A DNA stretch of 23,572 nt from Apostichopus californicus. Lineage: Eukaryota > Echinodermata > Holothuroidea > Aspidochirotida > Stichopodidae. Below the pieces are notes generated by a model. That model was given only the letters and a program-made list of their open reading frames with translations, ran no database searches and was not told the DNA's origin. The DNA lies in NCBI GenBank assembly GCA_020650975.1, contig JAIPMN010001713.1, positions 1-23,572 of the forward strand, written 5' to 3'. Positions 1 through 10,800 of this stretch are shown here, piece by piece. A program made the translations under genes and the position numbers. The number at the start of each line of letters is the position of its first letter. Positions within the stretch are counted from its first letter, which is position 1.

Positions 1-269
1 AGTCACAATGCAGTATATATATAGCGCGTACTTGCACGCGTTTACAAGTAATATGCTAGATTTATAGGTTAGGTTTATGCTCCTCATTTTCACTAGGCCT
101 GTACAGTAGGGACTGGATACTGGTTTAAAATATACATCTGATCTGACATTTAACCACGTGACCGTTAACCTCGGTTCTCCATTGCAATCACATATCTTGA
201 TAACATTTGACATTGCCATGATACCTGTGAAGGTTCCATGTCAATTAAATAATAGGTTTTAACTAAATT

Positions 270-282
270 TGACCTCTGACCT
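270..282 (-). promoter_or_regulatory. Second DR1 motif, opposite orientation
   Basis: TGACCTCTGACCT reads AGGTCAGAGGTCA on the minus strand, a perfect DR1. It lies in or at the edge of the candidate dispersed repeat at 240-540, so function is uncertain. Confidence 0.3.
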
Positions 283-418
283 TTGGTTCCTTGAGTATGC
301 GAGACACAATGTTCACCCTGGGGTTGCTTCCCACCAAGTTTGAAGAAATCGGCCTACCTGTTTAGGAGGGTTTTGGATACAAAGTTGGACGCAAACACGT
401 GCATCACTGGCTGAGTGA

Positions 419-437
419 CACACGCACACACACACAT
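419..437. repeat. CA-rich microsatellite
   Basis: A short CACACGCACACACACACA run. Confidence 0.8.
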
Positions 438-1090
438 ACGGACAAGTTTTGACCCCTTCCTCAGTCTTGGACTTCCAGTCACCCTGGGGTAACCACCAGG
501 GTTGATCCCCTTCCCAAGAGTAGCTACTCGGGAAAATAACTATTTACCATGGCAACTATTGCTATGGCAACTGACATAGCCGTATATAGCCCAACTGGCA
601 AAGGAACTACAATATCTCATCCTCTCTATGGAAGCGATGAGAAAATAGAATAAAATACAAAGATTTTGGTACACGGGATGGAAAACAAAAACAACACTTA
701 ACAGTGCATATCTATGGAAACATACTGCACAGTTAACGACGTTCTCAATGTGCCAAGAAATTGAAATGCGGCTTTTATCTGAACAAATACACAACTCGTC
801 GGATGTAACCGAAGTTTTCATCGATCAGTATTAGATTCCCGCTAGAATATGTCTGTCCATTTGTATTTCACTGGCAGTGACACTGTTCTAGCCTAGCAAT
901 TACTATTACTACTGCTACAGCAATAAAATGCAAGATTTTTAAAGTTTAGACATCTTCTGCTCGTCAATAACAAACAAATAGTTTTGAATCATTTTCTGCT
1001 TGCCAACAAGGAAATAGTGATTTAACCACAAAATATATAGAGAATGATGGGACAGGTTTAAGTTAGTACTTATGTGGTTGTTAAAGGTCG

Positions 1091-1103
1091 AGGTCAAAGG
1101 TCA
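1091..1103 (+). promoter_or_regulatory. DR1 nuclear-receptor-type motif
   Basis: AGGTCAAAGGTCA is a perfect DR1 (two AGGTCA half-sites, 1-bp spacer), flanked by further near half-sites at 1085, 1108 and 1114. RXR/HNF4-type factors bind such sequences. No nearby promoter is visible, and the motif may be part of a repeat. Confidence 0.35.
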
Positions 1104-1575
1104 ACTCAGGTCTAGGTCAATTTTGCCCGAATTGTGCTAAAACGTGTGTCGCGAACACCTGCTACATTGTATGTCAATTCAAGTTTAAACTGTGTGAACA
1201 AATGGCATACTTGTTAGCAAAATTAGGATGCCAAGAGTAAAGTCATTAAGGAGATGAGATTTGCAACTCCATGGATTGCCTTCTTGTTTTTATTGCTATA
1301 GCTATTTGTAGGATCCGGTGTGTCTGGTATACAAAGGATATTTATGGATATAGGCATACTTGCTATTTTCAAGACGTGTGATAGGTCTCAGCTTTGTAAA
1401 ACCGGTCAGTCTGACCAGTGTTGTGGGTACGTTATGAGGTCCATTCATAAAATTGTAAATGTTAACTTTTCTATGTCACAGGGAAACTGCTACCATAAGG
1501 ATAATATTCTTTTAACCTTTTTCTCCCAATGTGTCCACGTCTCTTTCATAGTGATTTAGCTACGTTTGTTACAGT

Positions 1576-1942
1576 TTAAAGGGTGTGAAGACACGCGCAA
1601 AAAGAAACGTCAAATGCCGGTAATCTGACCTAGTTTCGATTGAGGTGTAACAGAAGTGTTAGACACCACCGTTGATCCCAGAAAATACACACACAGCTTG
1701 CTACCGTCGGTAATTAGACACTAGTGTACAGTCAGTACATACAGCTGCGGTCAATACCCACAGCACAGTGTAGAAATGATACAGCTATGTACATCTCAGG
1801 TCCAGCTAAAGATAACAAGGTATCACGGCCATTACTGTCTGCATTTTGTAGCGACAAGAGAAAAACTTCACTTGCAAGCAACGAAAAGTTGACTTTTTAA
1901 AGATGACGGCACGCTGTTTCGGGGAGTCTTCAATGCCTTTAA
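1576..1942 (+). repeat. Dispersed element, left copy of inverted pair
   Basis: This segment matches the reverse complement of 21379-21738 over its whole length, with long identical blocks (for example around GCTACCGTCGGTAATTAGAC and CAGGTCCAGCTAAAGATAAC) and small indels. The flanks on both sides do not match. No ORF is shared in frame and no terminal inverted repeats or target-site duplication were seen. It may be a SINE-like or other non-autonomous element, or a duplicated genomic segment. Confidence 0.85.
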
Positions 1943-3397
1943 TAGTTTTACAGTTACTTTAACGCATATGTGTGGCAGGAAGCACGTAGGTAATTCCCCA
2001 TTCTCATTTGAATTAATTTGAAGAAGATAGTGTCACAGCAGTGGTGTGCAAAGGATCTCAAAGGTTGGGGTCAAATTCCAAATTCGGCCGACTGATTACA
2101 GTATTCAACGTTTTGGAAATGCGTGGCTCTGGGCAGTGGGGGGGGGGGGGCCTAAATTCCAACATTGGATAGAAGCAAACAGGGGAAAGCAAACAGTTTA
2201 GGGGGCAGGACAGAGATTTTGGAAGTGCAATAACGCACTGTTACAAATAGCACATTACAGGCAGTTTGGCGTGAAGTGATGTTTGCCTTGGTAGCAATTT
2301 GGAAGTGCAAAAATACATGTCAGAAAGAGAATAACACCTACATTTCTTTACACAGTAATTTAAGGCCCTAGTGAAGGTCCAGGGAGCGAGGCCCCACAGA
2401 AGCTCAAGCATTTTCAGACATTCCATTTTTCCTCAAAGCTGGTTTAAAGCACAAAATAAATTCAATACCTATAGAGTTTATTTCAAAGCCCTGGAAGCAA
2501 ACCAAGTTGTAGGATTTTGAGATATTTCTTTAATCTCATAGTGAATTTTAAGCACATGTCAGAGAGGGCTGGGATTTAATTTCTGTGGAAGGTGGTTGAA
2601 GTTCTTGCAGACAATTTTGTTGTAGTTACTTTAATTTGAGCACAGAAATACATTCCAGAGAAGAATTCAATTTCATTGGAATGTACTTCCAAGCCCCCTG
2701 TGGGTTCCAGGGATTGAAGCTCCTGGAAGGTGGAGCATTTTGTCTCAGTTTGGTAAACTTTTTTTCCAGACGGAACCATTTCCCTCAACTAACAAAGATA
2801 AAGATGCCCTCTGACCCTCCCCTCCCCTCTTTAGGCATACCATTGCATCACTGGTCTCACTTATTTAAGAAAACAAGACTGATCAAACCAATCTAAGACT
2901 TTTTTGTAATTTCCCAGACTAGCATATTATTTTATTCTATAAATTTCCAACTATTTTTACTATTCCAACTCCCTCATAAACTACTGAGCATGATCAACTG
3001 AACTCAACCACACCACTTATGACCCTCCCTTTCCACTTTGTTTAATTATGATTCTTTTCTTCATTCATGATGTGCAGGATATCATGGCTTCATAAATGCT
3101 GCTCAGACGACATGGACTGTATTTATGAAGGTAGTTTGATGCTACTTTCATCCTAACTAATTAAAAGCTGTTTTCTACTGTAAGGTGTTATAATGTCAAA
3201 CCTTTCTATATCCTGATTATTGCTGTCTCAATACTACACACATTTAGAACATTCCCTTCAAGCATTTGTCTGACTTAATGACATGTTTAATGACATGTCT
3301 AATGTTACAAAAAAACACAAAAGCAAAAATACAACAGATAAACAGGTACTGTTCACAATGAAACAAAGATAACAAAAGACTGTATTTTTTGGCTGTT
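1943..3397. other. Non-coding stretch with diverged repeat-like segments
   Basis: It holds the poly-G run and two similar diverged segments at about 2290-2415 and 2625-2740. Overlapping short ORFs on both strands at 2576-2896 look like repeat shadows. No gene is recognised. Confidence 0.5.
2137..2150 (+). repeat. Poly-G run
   Basis: A run of about 13 G after GGGCAGTG. It is a low-complexity tract whose length may be misassembled or polymorphic. Confidence 0.85.
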
Positions 3398-3403
3398 TTT
3401 ATT
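3398..3403 (-). terminator. Candidate distal poly(A) signal AATAAA
   Basis: TTTATT on the plus strand reads AATAAA on the minus strand. It is followed on the minus strand (about 3375-3335) by a T/GT-rich stretch, the usual arrangement of a cleavage site. It is one of several candidates and is chosen only for its downstream element. Confidence 0.3.
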
Positions 3404-5877
3404 TCTTGTTTTCGGCCTAGCAGAAGGAAGGTTATAACTTATCTACAGATAAAAGGGCCAGTAGTAAATAGAGAAGTCATATCTATCATTGATCCACTTC
3501 ATACCTGACATATTACACCTTTCATCTTTAAATACCTTTCTTTCTGCCACAAAAATACATGATTGATTTTCATAAAATGAAATGTGTGTTCATATATGAC
3601 ATTGTTCAGGATGTTGTATGTACACAAGGTAGTATATTTACAAAGAAATGTTTTCACAAAAGACAGCAAAAGCCCTTATACATGAAATTAACATGATTTG
3701 GTGATAATTATTTAACCTACTGTACAATGGTTAAACTACCTGTATTGTGAGCGGTTATATGATCAAGGTGATTTCATCTTGTTCCATCAACAGCAATTTC
3801 AGACACTTTAAACATTTTTTTATGAGTCCTCCATGCCAGCCAAAGTCAAAATCAACTACTCTATATGTTTGCTTGCACATATCTTTTATTCACCTTATTC
3901 TTAACTGCTTGTGATTGCTACCATTGTCAAATCATTATCAAATTGCCACAATACTGAAGAAAGAAAATCATGAAAAGAAATCATGTGTAAAAGGTTTAGT
4001 TTAGTAGAGCTGATCTGACTGGATTGTTTGTAGACTGAAATGTTGATATTCCTATGATCTGTCCTCCTATTGGCCATATAACTTGACCTACTTAAATAAA
4101 TATTAATAAGAACAATATAGTCAGTGGTCTTCTGATCAAAGAGTTCTGATCCCACACAGATTTATCATTCAGCCAAGACTCTGATAACCTCTCTTCTCCA
4201 GGTTGTGAACCTTCTATCAATCTACTTTATTATTGTTGCAGCATTTAACATTTTATAAAATAAAAGCAAGAAAAAAGAAAGAAAAAAAATCAAAAATTGC
4301 CCATGTTCTCAGTTCCACTATCAATGTTTTCATTGAATTAATTTAATAAGTGTATCATGATAATTTTTTCTTCCAAACCGTTTATCTCCCTACCAGTACA
4401 GTTATGAATATGGTTTGCTGTGCTCCAATGCAATACTGCCAGTTAGTACTAGATTATGGTGAATTTGATTGACAGTGATATGAACAATATCTATATCACC
4501 TAAACAACTCACCCCGTTAAAAAGTAAAAATAAAACCCGACTTAAAGCAAGCAATACATCACTGCTTGCATCTTAACAGTACAATACAAACCTCCTTCTA
4601 TAACCAGCAAGAAAGACGACTAAAGTTTGTATAACAGGGGCTTGCTGGAAGCATGAATGACTTTATGATTCTCTAATTATTAATATGCAATGATTATTAT
4701 CAGGTGGTCATTTCCATATCACAGCTGAATTATTTCATTCATTGGATATGTTGGTGAACACTAATTCTATGCTGAGCTGGTCAGTAATCTAGCCAATAGG
4801 TTAGAATGATGCATCCTGTTTAAATAAACAGGTAACAATCACAAAAAAGTATCTACTTTGGTTTTATAAGACTTCCTTGTTAGTTAATTGATAACCTCAT
4901 TTACTGATTTAATTGCTTCATCTGTATGCTGACTCTTAATGACTACAATCATCATTTCTAAGACAGTTAACATTGTTGAAACCCTTTGTGAAAGCCTTAT
5001 TAAGGCCATGATCCTTCTTTTCTATGTTGGTGTGACAGTTTGAAAACCACTTCTTTACTACAGAGTGATTTTGTTTTAACAAGTAAACCAAAAGAACATT
5101 ACATAATCAAGGATACTTTCCACATTAGACACGTGGAACTTTATTTTGGGTATTAATTTATCTGCCCAATGAAATGATATGCCCGCTTGACACTACAGGT
5201 ACCAACTACTAATTTGAAGTGCTGATCTCAAAATGAAAGCCTCGTTTCCCTAACCCTCTGTCAGCTCTGTGCATAGTACACGACATACTCTCTATGAAAG
5301 CCTTAAAAACCTCACAACAGCTACACATACAAGCCCAGTTTAGGCATATGAAAGCACACAATTGGGGTCAACACTGGCTAAAACTAATTCAACACTAGCT
5401 TAAGATGACGATATTACTGTATTTCTTGTCAAAGACATCTTAAAATAACACACAACATATCTCCAAAGTTTATGAGAATAGATCTGTGTACTATGATGTG
5501 AAGACAGCCTTTCAAACTAGTTAAGGTTAAGATGATGTCTACAAACAGGTACACACACAGACATTTTCAGTTGCAAGTTATTGATAAGACAAGAAGGTGA
5601 CCATAACTTAATTCTGCTGTATTGCTATTGGTATTAAGCACACACACATCAAAAGTATTGAAAACAGCACGAGAAGGAAGATTTTAAGTTTGATTTTGAC
5701 ATTTGTCAGATCAACATTTAAACACACCTGCAAAGTGTTTTCAGTACAACAACATATATTCAATAATATAAAACAAAACTACTGCCAAAAATATCATTAA
5801 TTACTCTTAATCTCTCTCATTTTCCATTTCCCCAGAATTTACAATAAATTTACATCCCTATGACCACTCTACTATAT

Positions 5878-5883
5878 TTTATT
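5878..5883 (-). terminator. Candidate proximal poly(A) signal AATAAA
   Basis: This is the first canonical AATAAA I noticed on the minus strand after the stop codon, about 1.4 kb downstream. Use would give a shorter 3' UTR. There is no further evidence. Confidence 0.2.
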
Positions 5884-6032
5884 TCATGGTAAAGTTTAGT
5901 TGGAAACTGTTCCTGATTGTTTACAACTTGATTCCACACACATCCTTGTTACATTTTACAGGAATGAAGCAAAAGTTTACATTAATGTAAGGAAATTTTC
6001 AGAATAAATAAAATGTAACTAACATAATGATC

Positions 6033-6044
6033 AGGTCAAGGTCA
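6033..6044 (+). promoter_or_regulatory. AGGTCAAGGTCA (ERR/NR5A-like half-site)
   Basis: It contains TCAAGGTCA, the extended half-site recognised by ERR and NR5A receptors. It is an isolated motif in 3' flanking DNA, and chance occurrence is possible. Confidence 0.2.
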
Positions 6045-6238
6045 TTTCCACAATTACCATCCACAATCAACATACAAGTACTTATTGAGTTTGAGTATTA
6101 ATTATAAACTTGTTATTAGAAACTGTGAAGAAGTGAAATGCAAGTCACTGAACACACCATGCTTTCACTATTTGTCCTCAGGACCCTTAAATGGTTTAAT
6201 GCATCATTTTGACTGGAATACTTTATACTAATCTTTTA

Positions 6239-6362
6239 TCTAGAAACATTTCTGAATCAGTCAATGGTTAGGATAGCATGTTTCATTGTGATATTAATGA
6301 TCTAGTAACATTTCTGAATCAGTCAATGGATAGGATAGCATGTGTCATTGTGATATTAATGA
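6239..6362. repeat. 62-bp tandem duplication
   Basis: There are two adjacent copies with period 62 (TCTAG-AACATTTCTGAATCAG onwards), differing at a few bases. Confidence 0.95.
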
Positions 6363-6521
6363 AGCACTTCATCAAGGCTGAGCTTAGCACCTGGACATCT
6401 ATAAGCTAGATTATTTGAAGGGTTTACCATAAAGTTTTCATGCTATAGTGAAGATCTACTATTCAGTGTTTGCCTAAAATGATAACAGGATTGAAGGTTT
6501 CTGTAGGAAGACAGTTTGCAG

Positions 6522-6853
6522 GTGAGGTATGACTATACATAACATCATATCTCATACTGGTGAGGTATGACTATACATAACATCATATCTCACACAGGTG
6601 AGGTATGACTATACATAACATCATATCTCACACAGGTGAGGTATGACTATACATAACATCATATCTCACACAGGTGAGGTATGACTATACATAACATCAT
6701 ATCTCAAACAGGTGAGGTATGACTATACATAACATCGTATCTCACACAGGTGAGGTATGACTATACATAACATCATATCTCACACAGGTGAGGTATGAGT
6801 ATGACTATACATAACATCATATCTCATACAGGTGAGGTATGACTATACATAAC
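6522..6853. repeat. 38-bp minisatellite
   Basis: Eight full copies and a partial copy of a 38-bp unit starting GTGAGGTATGACTATACATA and ending CATATCTCACACAG. The copies are nearly identical, with one 6-bp internal duplication near 6795. It lies 3' of the RhoGEF stop codon, possibly in the 3' UTR. Confidence 0.97.
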
Positions 6854-7297
6854 CCGATCATTTTACGGTGGAATAAACAGGACAGTATCAGCAATGTGCC
6901 TCAGCATATAGAGCCTGCTCACATCTTATTCACAATCATCTGGGTTTGTATCATGTTTTGGTGAGGAGACAGAGAACATGATATCTGCGATGATCAAATA
7001 TCTGCTGGACACCAAAAGGTGTAGTAGACTGGATCCCATGCACAGATGTTGATAAATTCAATAATTTCATGCAAAACATTGCATCTTTCCAGACCAATGT
7101 TACAGCTTCTCATTCATAATCCTAATTAAATCATTAGACTGACACACTAATTACTGCCTTCTCTTTAGTTAACATGTATCACTCATAAGCACCAAACACA
7201 TTTCAAGATTGCTTTTCCTTTTGTTGGGGGGTTTCCAAGTCATCAGAACCATGACCCAAAAATCTATAATTATCACTGTTTCTATAGTTCCAACATA

Positions 7298-7861
7298 TCA
7301 GAAAAATATGACTTCCTCTGTTGATGGTGATGGTGGTGTAAAGTTATTCTGGACTTCCTTCTCGGAGGAGATTGGTTTCTTAGTCGACCCTGATGATAAT
7401 TTTTTGGGCAAAACCTGTTGGATGGGAGATGTCTTTGGTCCTGACTGCTTGTTCTGGGACAGTTGCATCGGTAGTTGCTGCTTAATGTTCCTGTTGTGAG
7501 CAGCTTGCTGATTGGTGGTGCTCATTAAGTGATCAGGTGTATGTTTCTTGAAATTGATAGATGAACTGGTAGGAGGCGGGGATGGATTCATCTCGGTAGA
7601 ATCCCAACTATTCATCCTGGTTATTAACTCGGCAGAAGAGTAACGGTTCCTTTGTCCTGCTGCCACCTGAAGTGATTGTGTTGCATCTCCACTCTCCTTA
7701 GCATATGTCGACTGGCTATGGTTCCTGTATTTCACAGTTTGGCGGGACGGCATCATATCACCAAATGCTATCCTATCCAGATGTTCTTGACGAATTGTTG
7801 TCTCTGGCAAGCTTTTTTGGTTGTTGAGCTTATCGCCTTTGTGTTGGTTCGATGTTTCATG
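7298..7861 (-). CDS. Exon 18: terminal coding exon, disordered C-terminus
   Basis: It holds 187 codons and TGA at 7300-7298. The product is polar and rich in Gln, Ser, Asn, Pro and Lys with no recognised domain, and ends STEEVIFF. The acceptor is the tandem gag-cag; the distal CAG (exon from 7861) is preferred and the proximal one (7864) would add a Gln. The frame is also open upstream through the acceptor, so unspliced read-through is not blocked by a stop, but the preceding exon has a good donor at 8145. Confidence 0.88.
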   Translation of the reverse strand, partial: HETSNQHKGDKLNNQKSLPETTIRQEHLDRIAFGDMMPSRQTVKYRNHSQSTYAKESGDATQSLQVAAGQRNRYSSAELITRMNSWDSTEMNPSPPPTSSSINFKKHTPDHLMSTTNQQAAHNRNIKQQLPMQLSQNKQSGPKTSPIQQVLPKKLSSGSTKKPISSEKEVQNNFTPPSPSTEEVIFF

Positions 7862-10800
7862 CTGCTCCAAATGGCAAAAAAATAGAGTTAAAGAAAGAGA
7901 AATTGTCTTTGTGTGGATTGGTAAAGAGTGACAGTTTTCTGTTTGCAATACATGAATAATGGTAATTAGCGTAATTGCAGTCTGTCTTGTGATTATTTAA
8001 AACAATTTGATGGGTCACTCTTCATGAAGTAGTGCATTGTAATTTGACTTTATTATCAAATATCACTGAAAAAAATAAATCAATTCTTGACTTATAACTC
8101 CATGATAGCACATGTCTTGTTTGTTTCTGATAATGTAAACCTTACCAATGATGAGGAGCGTCCTGACCCTGCTCGCACCGTGTTCTCCTGTCCAGCAGGA
8201 CTACCTGGGGCTGAGCTCATAACTTCTCTACTATGGGCTGGGGAAGGGCTCTTGTAGCCTTCCATTCTAGTCTTTGCTTCTGTCAGTTCTGTTCTCAAGC
8301 TGCATGATAGGTAGATCAATAATAGGTAGATATGATAGGTAGATCAATAATAGGTAGATATGATAGGTAGATCAATAATAGGTAGATATGATAGGTAGAT
8401 CAATAATAGGTAGATATGATGGGTAGATCAATAATAGGTAGATATGATGGGTAGATCAATAACTGATTCATTTCAAATTAACTATGGACCTTCATCATCC
8501 TTAACTAGTTTTGTAATGAAACTGTTGACAAAGTTACATAAATGATTGAAACTTATGAACTGAAAAAATACACTGCCAGTCCACACACTGGTGTGCGTGT
8601 GTGTTTCACTTGCTGATTCAGAGCAACCAATGGTTTTTTATCCGAACGGTTCCCTAATACGGAAGGGTATCAAATTTTATATGTGAATTTTACACAGCTT
8701 GGTGAAAGTGATACAAAGTAACAACTTCAAACTAAACTGACCCAACTAATGATGACATATTTTTTTGGCTTCAATTTATTGATAACAAAGCTGATTATTG
8801 AATTATCACACACTGTATGATGACAATACTATGCACAATCCACACACTTTGAAAAATCTATTACTGCCATTACTACCACATTGCAAATACATATATGTGA
8901 TCTGAATTCATATTAAAAGGCAACTTACCTTTCCAGTTCATTGTCTTTGTTTGAGATCAATGGCTGCAAATAAAAAGAATGATATAAAAATGAATGTTTT
9001 ACATGAGCCACTGAATTCCAATAGATTATAAAGTCTAGCAGTGCCTGAATATAATCATGAAAGGCCGACTACACTAAGACAAGCGATGTATCGGCTGGTT
9101 TGATCTCATAGTAGAATACTGCAGGCAAGGTTACAAGGCTCCGAAAACTACTAGGTGATTTCATCTTCAACTGACTTAACACACTCCTTACATCAATAGG
9201 TCAATCGGACTCTGTCCAGACTTGTTTCAACTATACCAATATTTTGGTTGATTTTCTGCTCTTCACTTGATTAGTGAAATTTGAGTCAAAGTAAGCATTT
9301 GGAAAACATTGGCTACAAGTGGACAATTTATGACAATAAATGATATGTACTTACCAGTAATGTATAAAAATGTTTCAGTAACCGGTTCACAGAATGAAGT
9401 TGCTCTGATGTTATACCTCCTTCAAATACAAAGAAAATTGATTTGTTTGATCTGTTTCTTCCAATGACTCAAAATAACCCTTAAACAAAGTTGGACTAAA
9501 ATATAAGACAGACTGTGGTACTATGACTTGAGGACATATAACACATAACTTACATACATGTAACAACAAGGAAAACTTAAGCAAGTGCAATTTTAAGGAT
9601 TGGTATTATGACCATGGCAGTGTTATGTCTAGTGCATAAATAAAATCCCCTTAAACCGTAACATCTCTGCTGCAAGTCTTTGGCCATGAGGCCAGTAGAA
9701 TTTGTTTTTTGTTCTTTTAAAATGGGCTCCAGTAAACTTCTAAAAGGAAATTCACTCAAACAAACAAAAAACACTCCCAAAATGCATTGTCCCTGTTAGT
9801 ACATTCATCAAGTAACTGTAATAACTCACCAGAGGCACAACTTTCAGTATCATCTCCGCCACCATTTTGCAGGTCCTGCCTGCTGAGGAGGCCTTTCCTA
9901 TCATCCATTGGGACATTAAATTGCACTTTATTTGGAACCTATTGGTAAAAGCAAAGATACAATACTTCAATATTCTATGATAAGGAAATATCTGTTTCAT
10001 CTGAAATACACGTGCAACACTAAAAAATACTAAATAGTAAAATTTTATCTCTATACTATACCTGCTTCTGGCCATATATTGTATCACATTCAACAAATAC
10101 AGCTAAAACATAGTCAAGAAGAGGCATTGAAGATTAGTTTTGTAACTTACAACAGAACTGACAGTTTTTGACCTGCCCCTGGAATCTGTGCTACCCCTTC
10201 TACCAGCAGAAGTGGAGTCACTACTTCTCTCAGTGTTGTGTCTTTGAGGTAGAGGACTTCTTTGAGGACTGTCACGACGTTCTGGAGGAGACATGGGACT
10301 AAGTACATCTTCTTCTTCTCTCGAGATATCCGAGTCATCTGCTCCTAGTTGACTGGGACTACCTTTGGAGATATCGTCACTGTTACTGAGATTAGGAAAA
10401 CTGCTACTTCTGCTCGATGACTCAGACAATACAAGAGTTGATAGAGTTCGCTTCTTGGGACCTGAAACAACAGAAAAAAAACAAACAGTAATTACTGTAC
10501 ATTTCTCATAATCCACAAGTTCATTTATTATTTTCTTTTGTCTAGCAAGAAATTACTAATTAACTTCCAATGTAAAGAATGCAAGTAATTACAAACAACA
10601 TAATGGGGTGTCAATGTTTATAATAACTGCTGGTGGAACAGAACCTGGCAGCCTCTATGATTCTCTGCCTGCCATACAATTTTCACTCAACTGCCTGACT
10701 GGTGTATTGCAAGTGAGTTCAATTCATTCCAAGAATTTAGTCAGACCCAGAAGTGTTCTAACACATAAGTCTCCCTAAGGCCTTGACTTACATATATTTG

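Larger units (their letters stand above)
240..540. repeat. Candidate dispersed repeat
   Basis: It is more GC-rich than its surroundings, with phrases such as CACCCTGGGGTTGCTTCCCA and CCAAGTTTGAAGAAATCGG, a CA-rich stretch (419-437) and a hairpin (481-502, arms ACCCTGG/CCAGGGT). This looks like interspersed repeats common in marine invertebrate genomes. No second copy exists in the window, so this is pattern recognition only. Confidence 0.4.
1..1575. other. Non-coding stretch, left end
   Basis: Apart from the candidate repeat and DR1 motifs, nothing is recognised. Short ORFs (821-540 minus, 1320-1559 plus) show no domain, no biased composition and no splice context I can support. Confidence 0.6.
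3398..7297 (-). other. Probable long 3' UTR / 3' flank of the RhoGEF gene
   Basis: It is AT-rich DNA downstream of the stop with no supportable ORF. On the minus strand AATAAA occurs at about 5883-5878, 5145-5140, 4231-4226, 3890-3885 and 3403-3398, so the end of the mRNA cannot be fixed. It contains the 62-bp duplication and 38-bp minisatellite listed separately. Confidence 0.45.

Noticed and set aside
540-821. Minus ORF of 93 codons
   Set aside because: No recognisable domain, no splice or promoter context, and length expected by chance.
2576-2896. Overlapping ORFs on both strands
   Set aside because: Probably repeat-derived; no conserved domain seen.
7209-7885. Plus-strand ORFs of 96 and 69 codons opposite exon 18
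   Set aside because: Antisense shadows of a real exon; no domain or splice context.
9752-10096. Minus ORF of 114 codons over exon 14
   Set aside because: It is in a different frame from the spliced product; the exon phase chain and splice sites select the other frame.
10147-10338. Minus ORF of 63 codons inside exon 13
   Set aside because: Out-of-frame shadow of the exon 13 reading frame.
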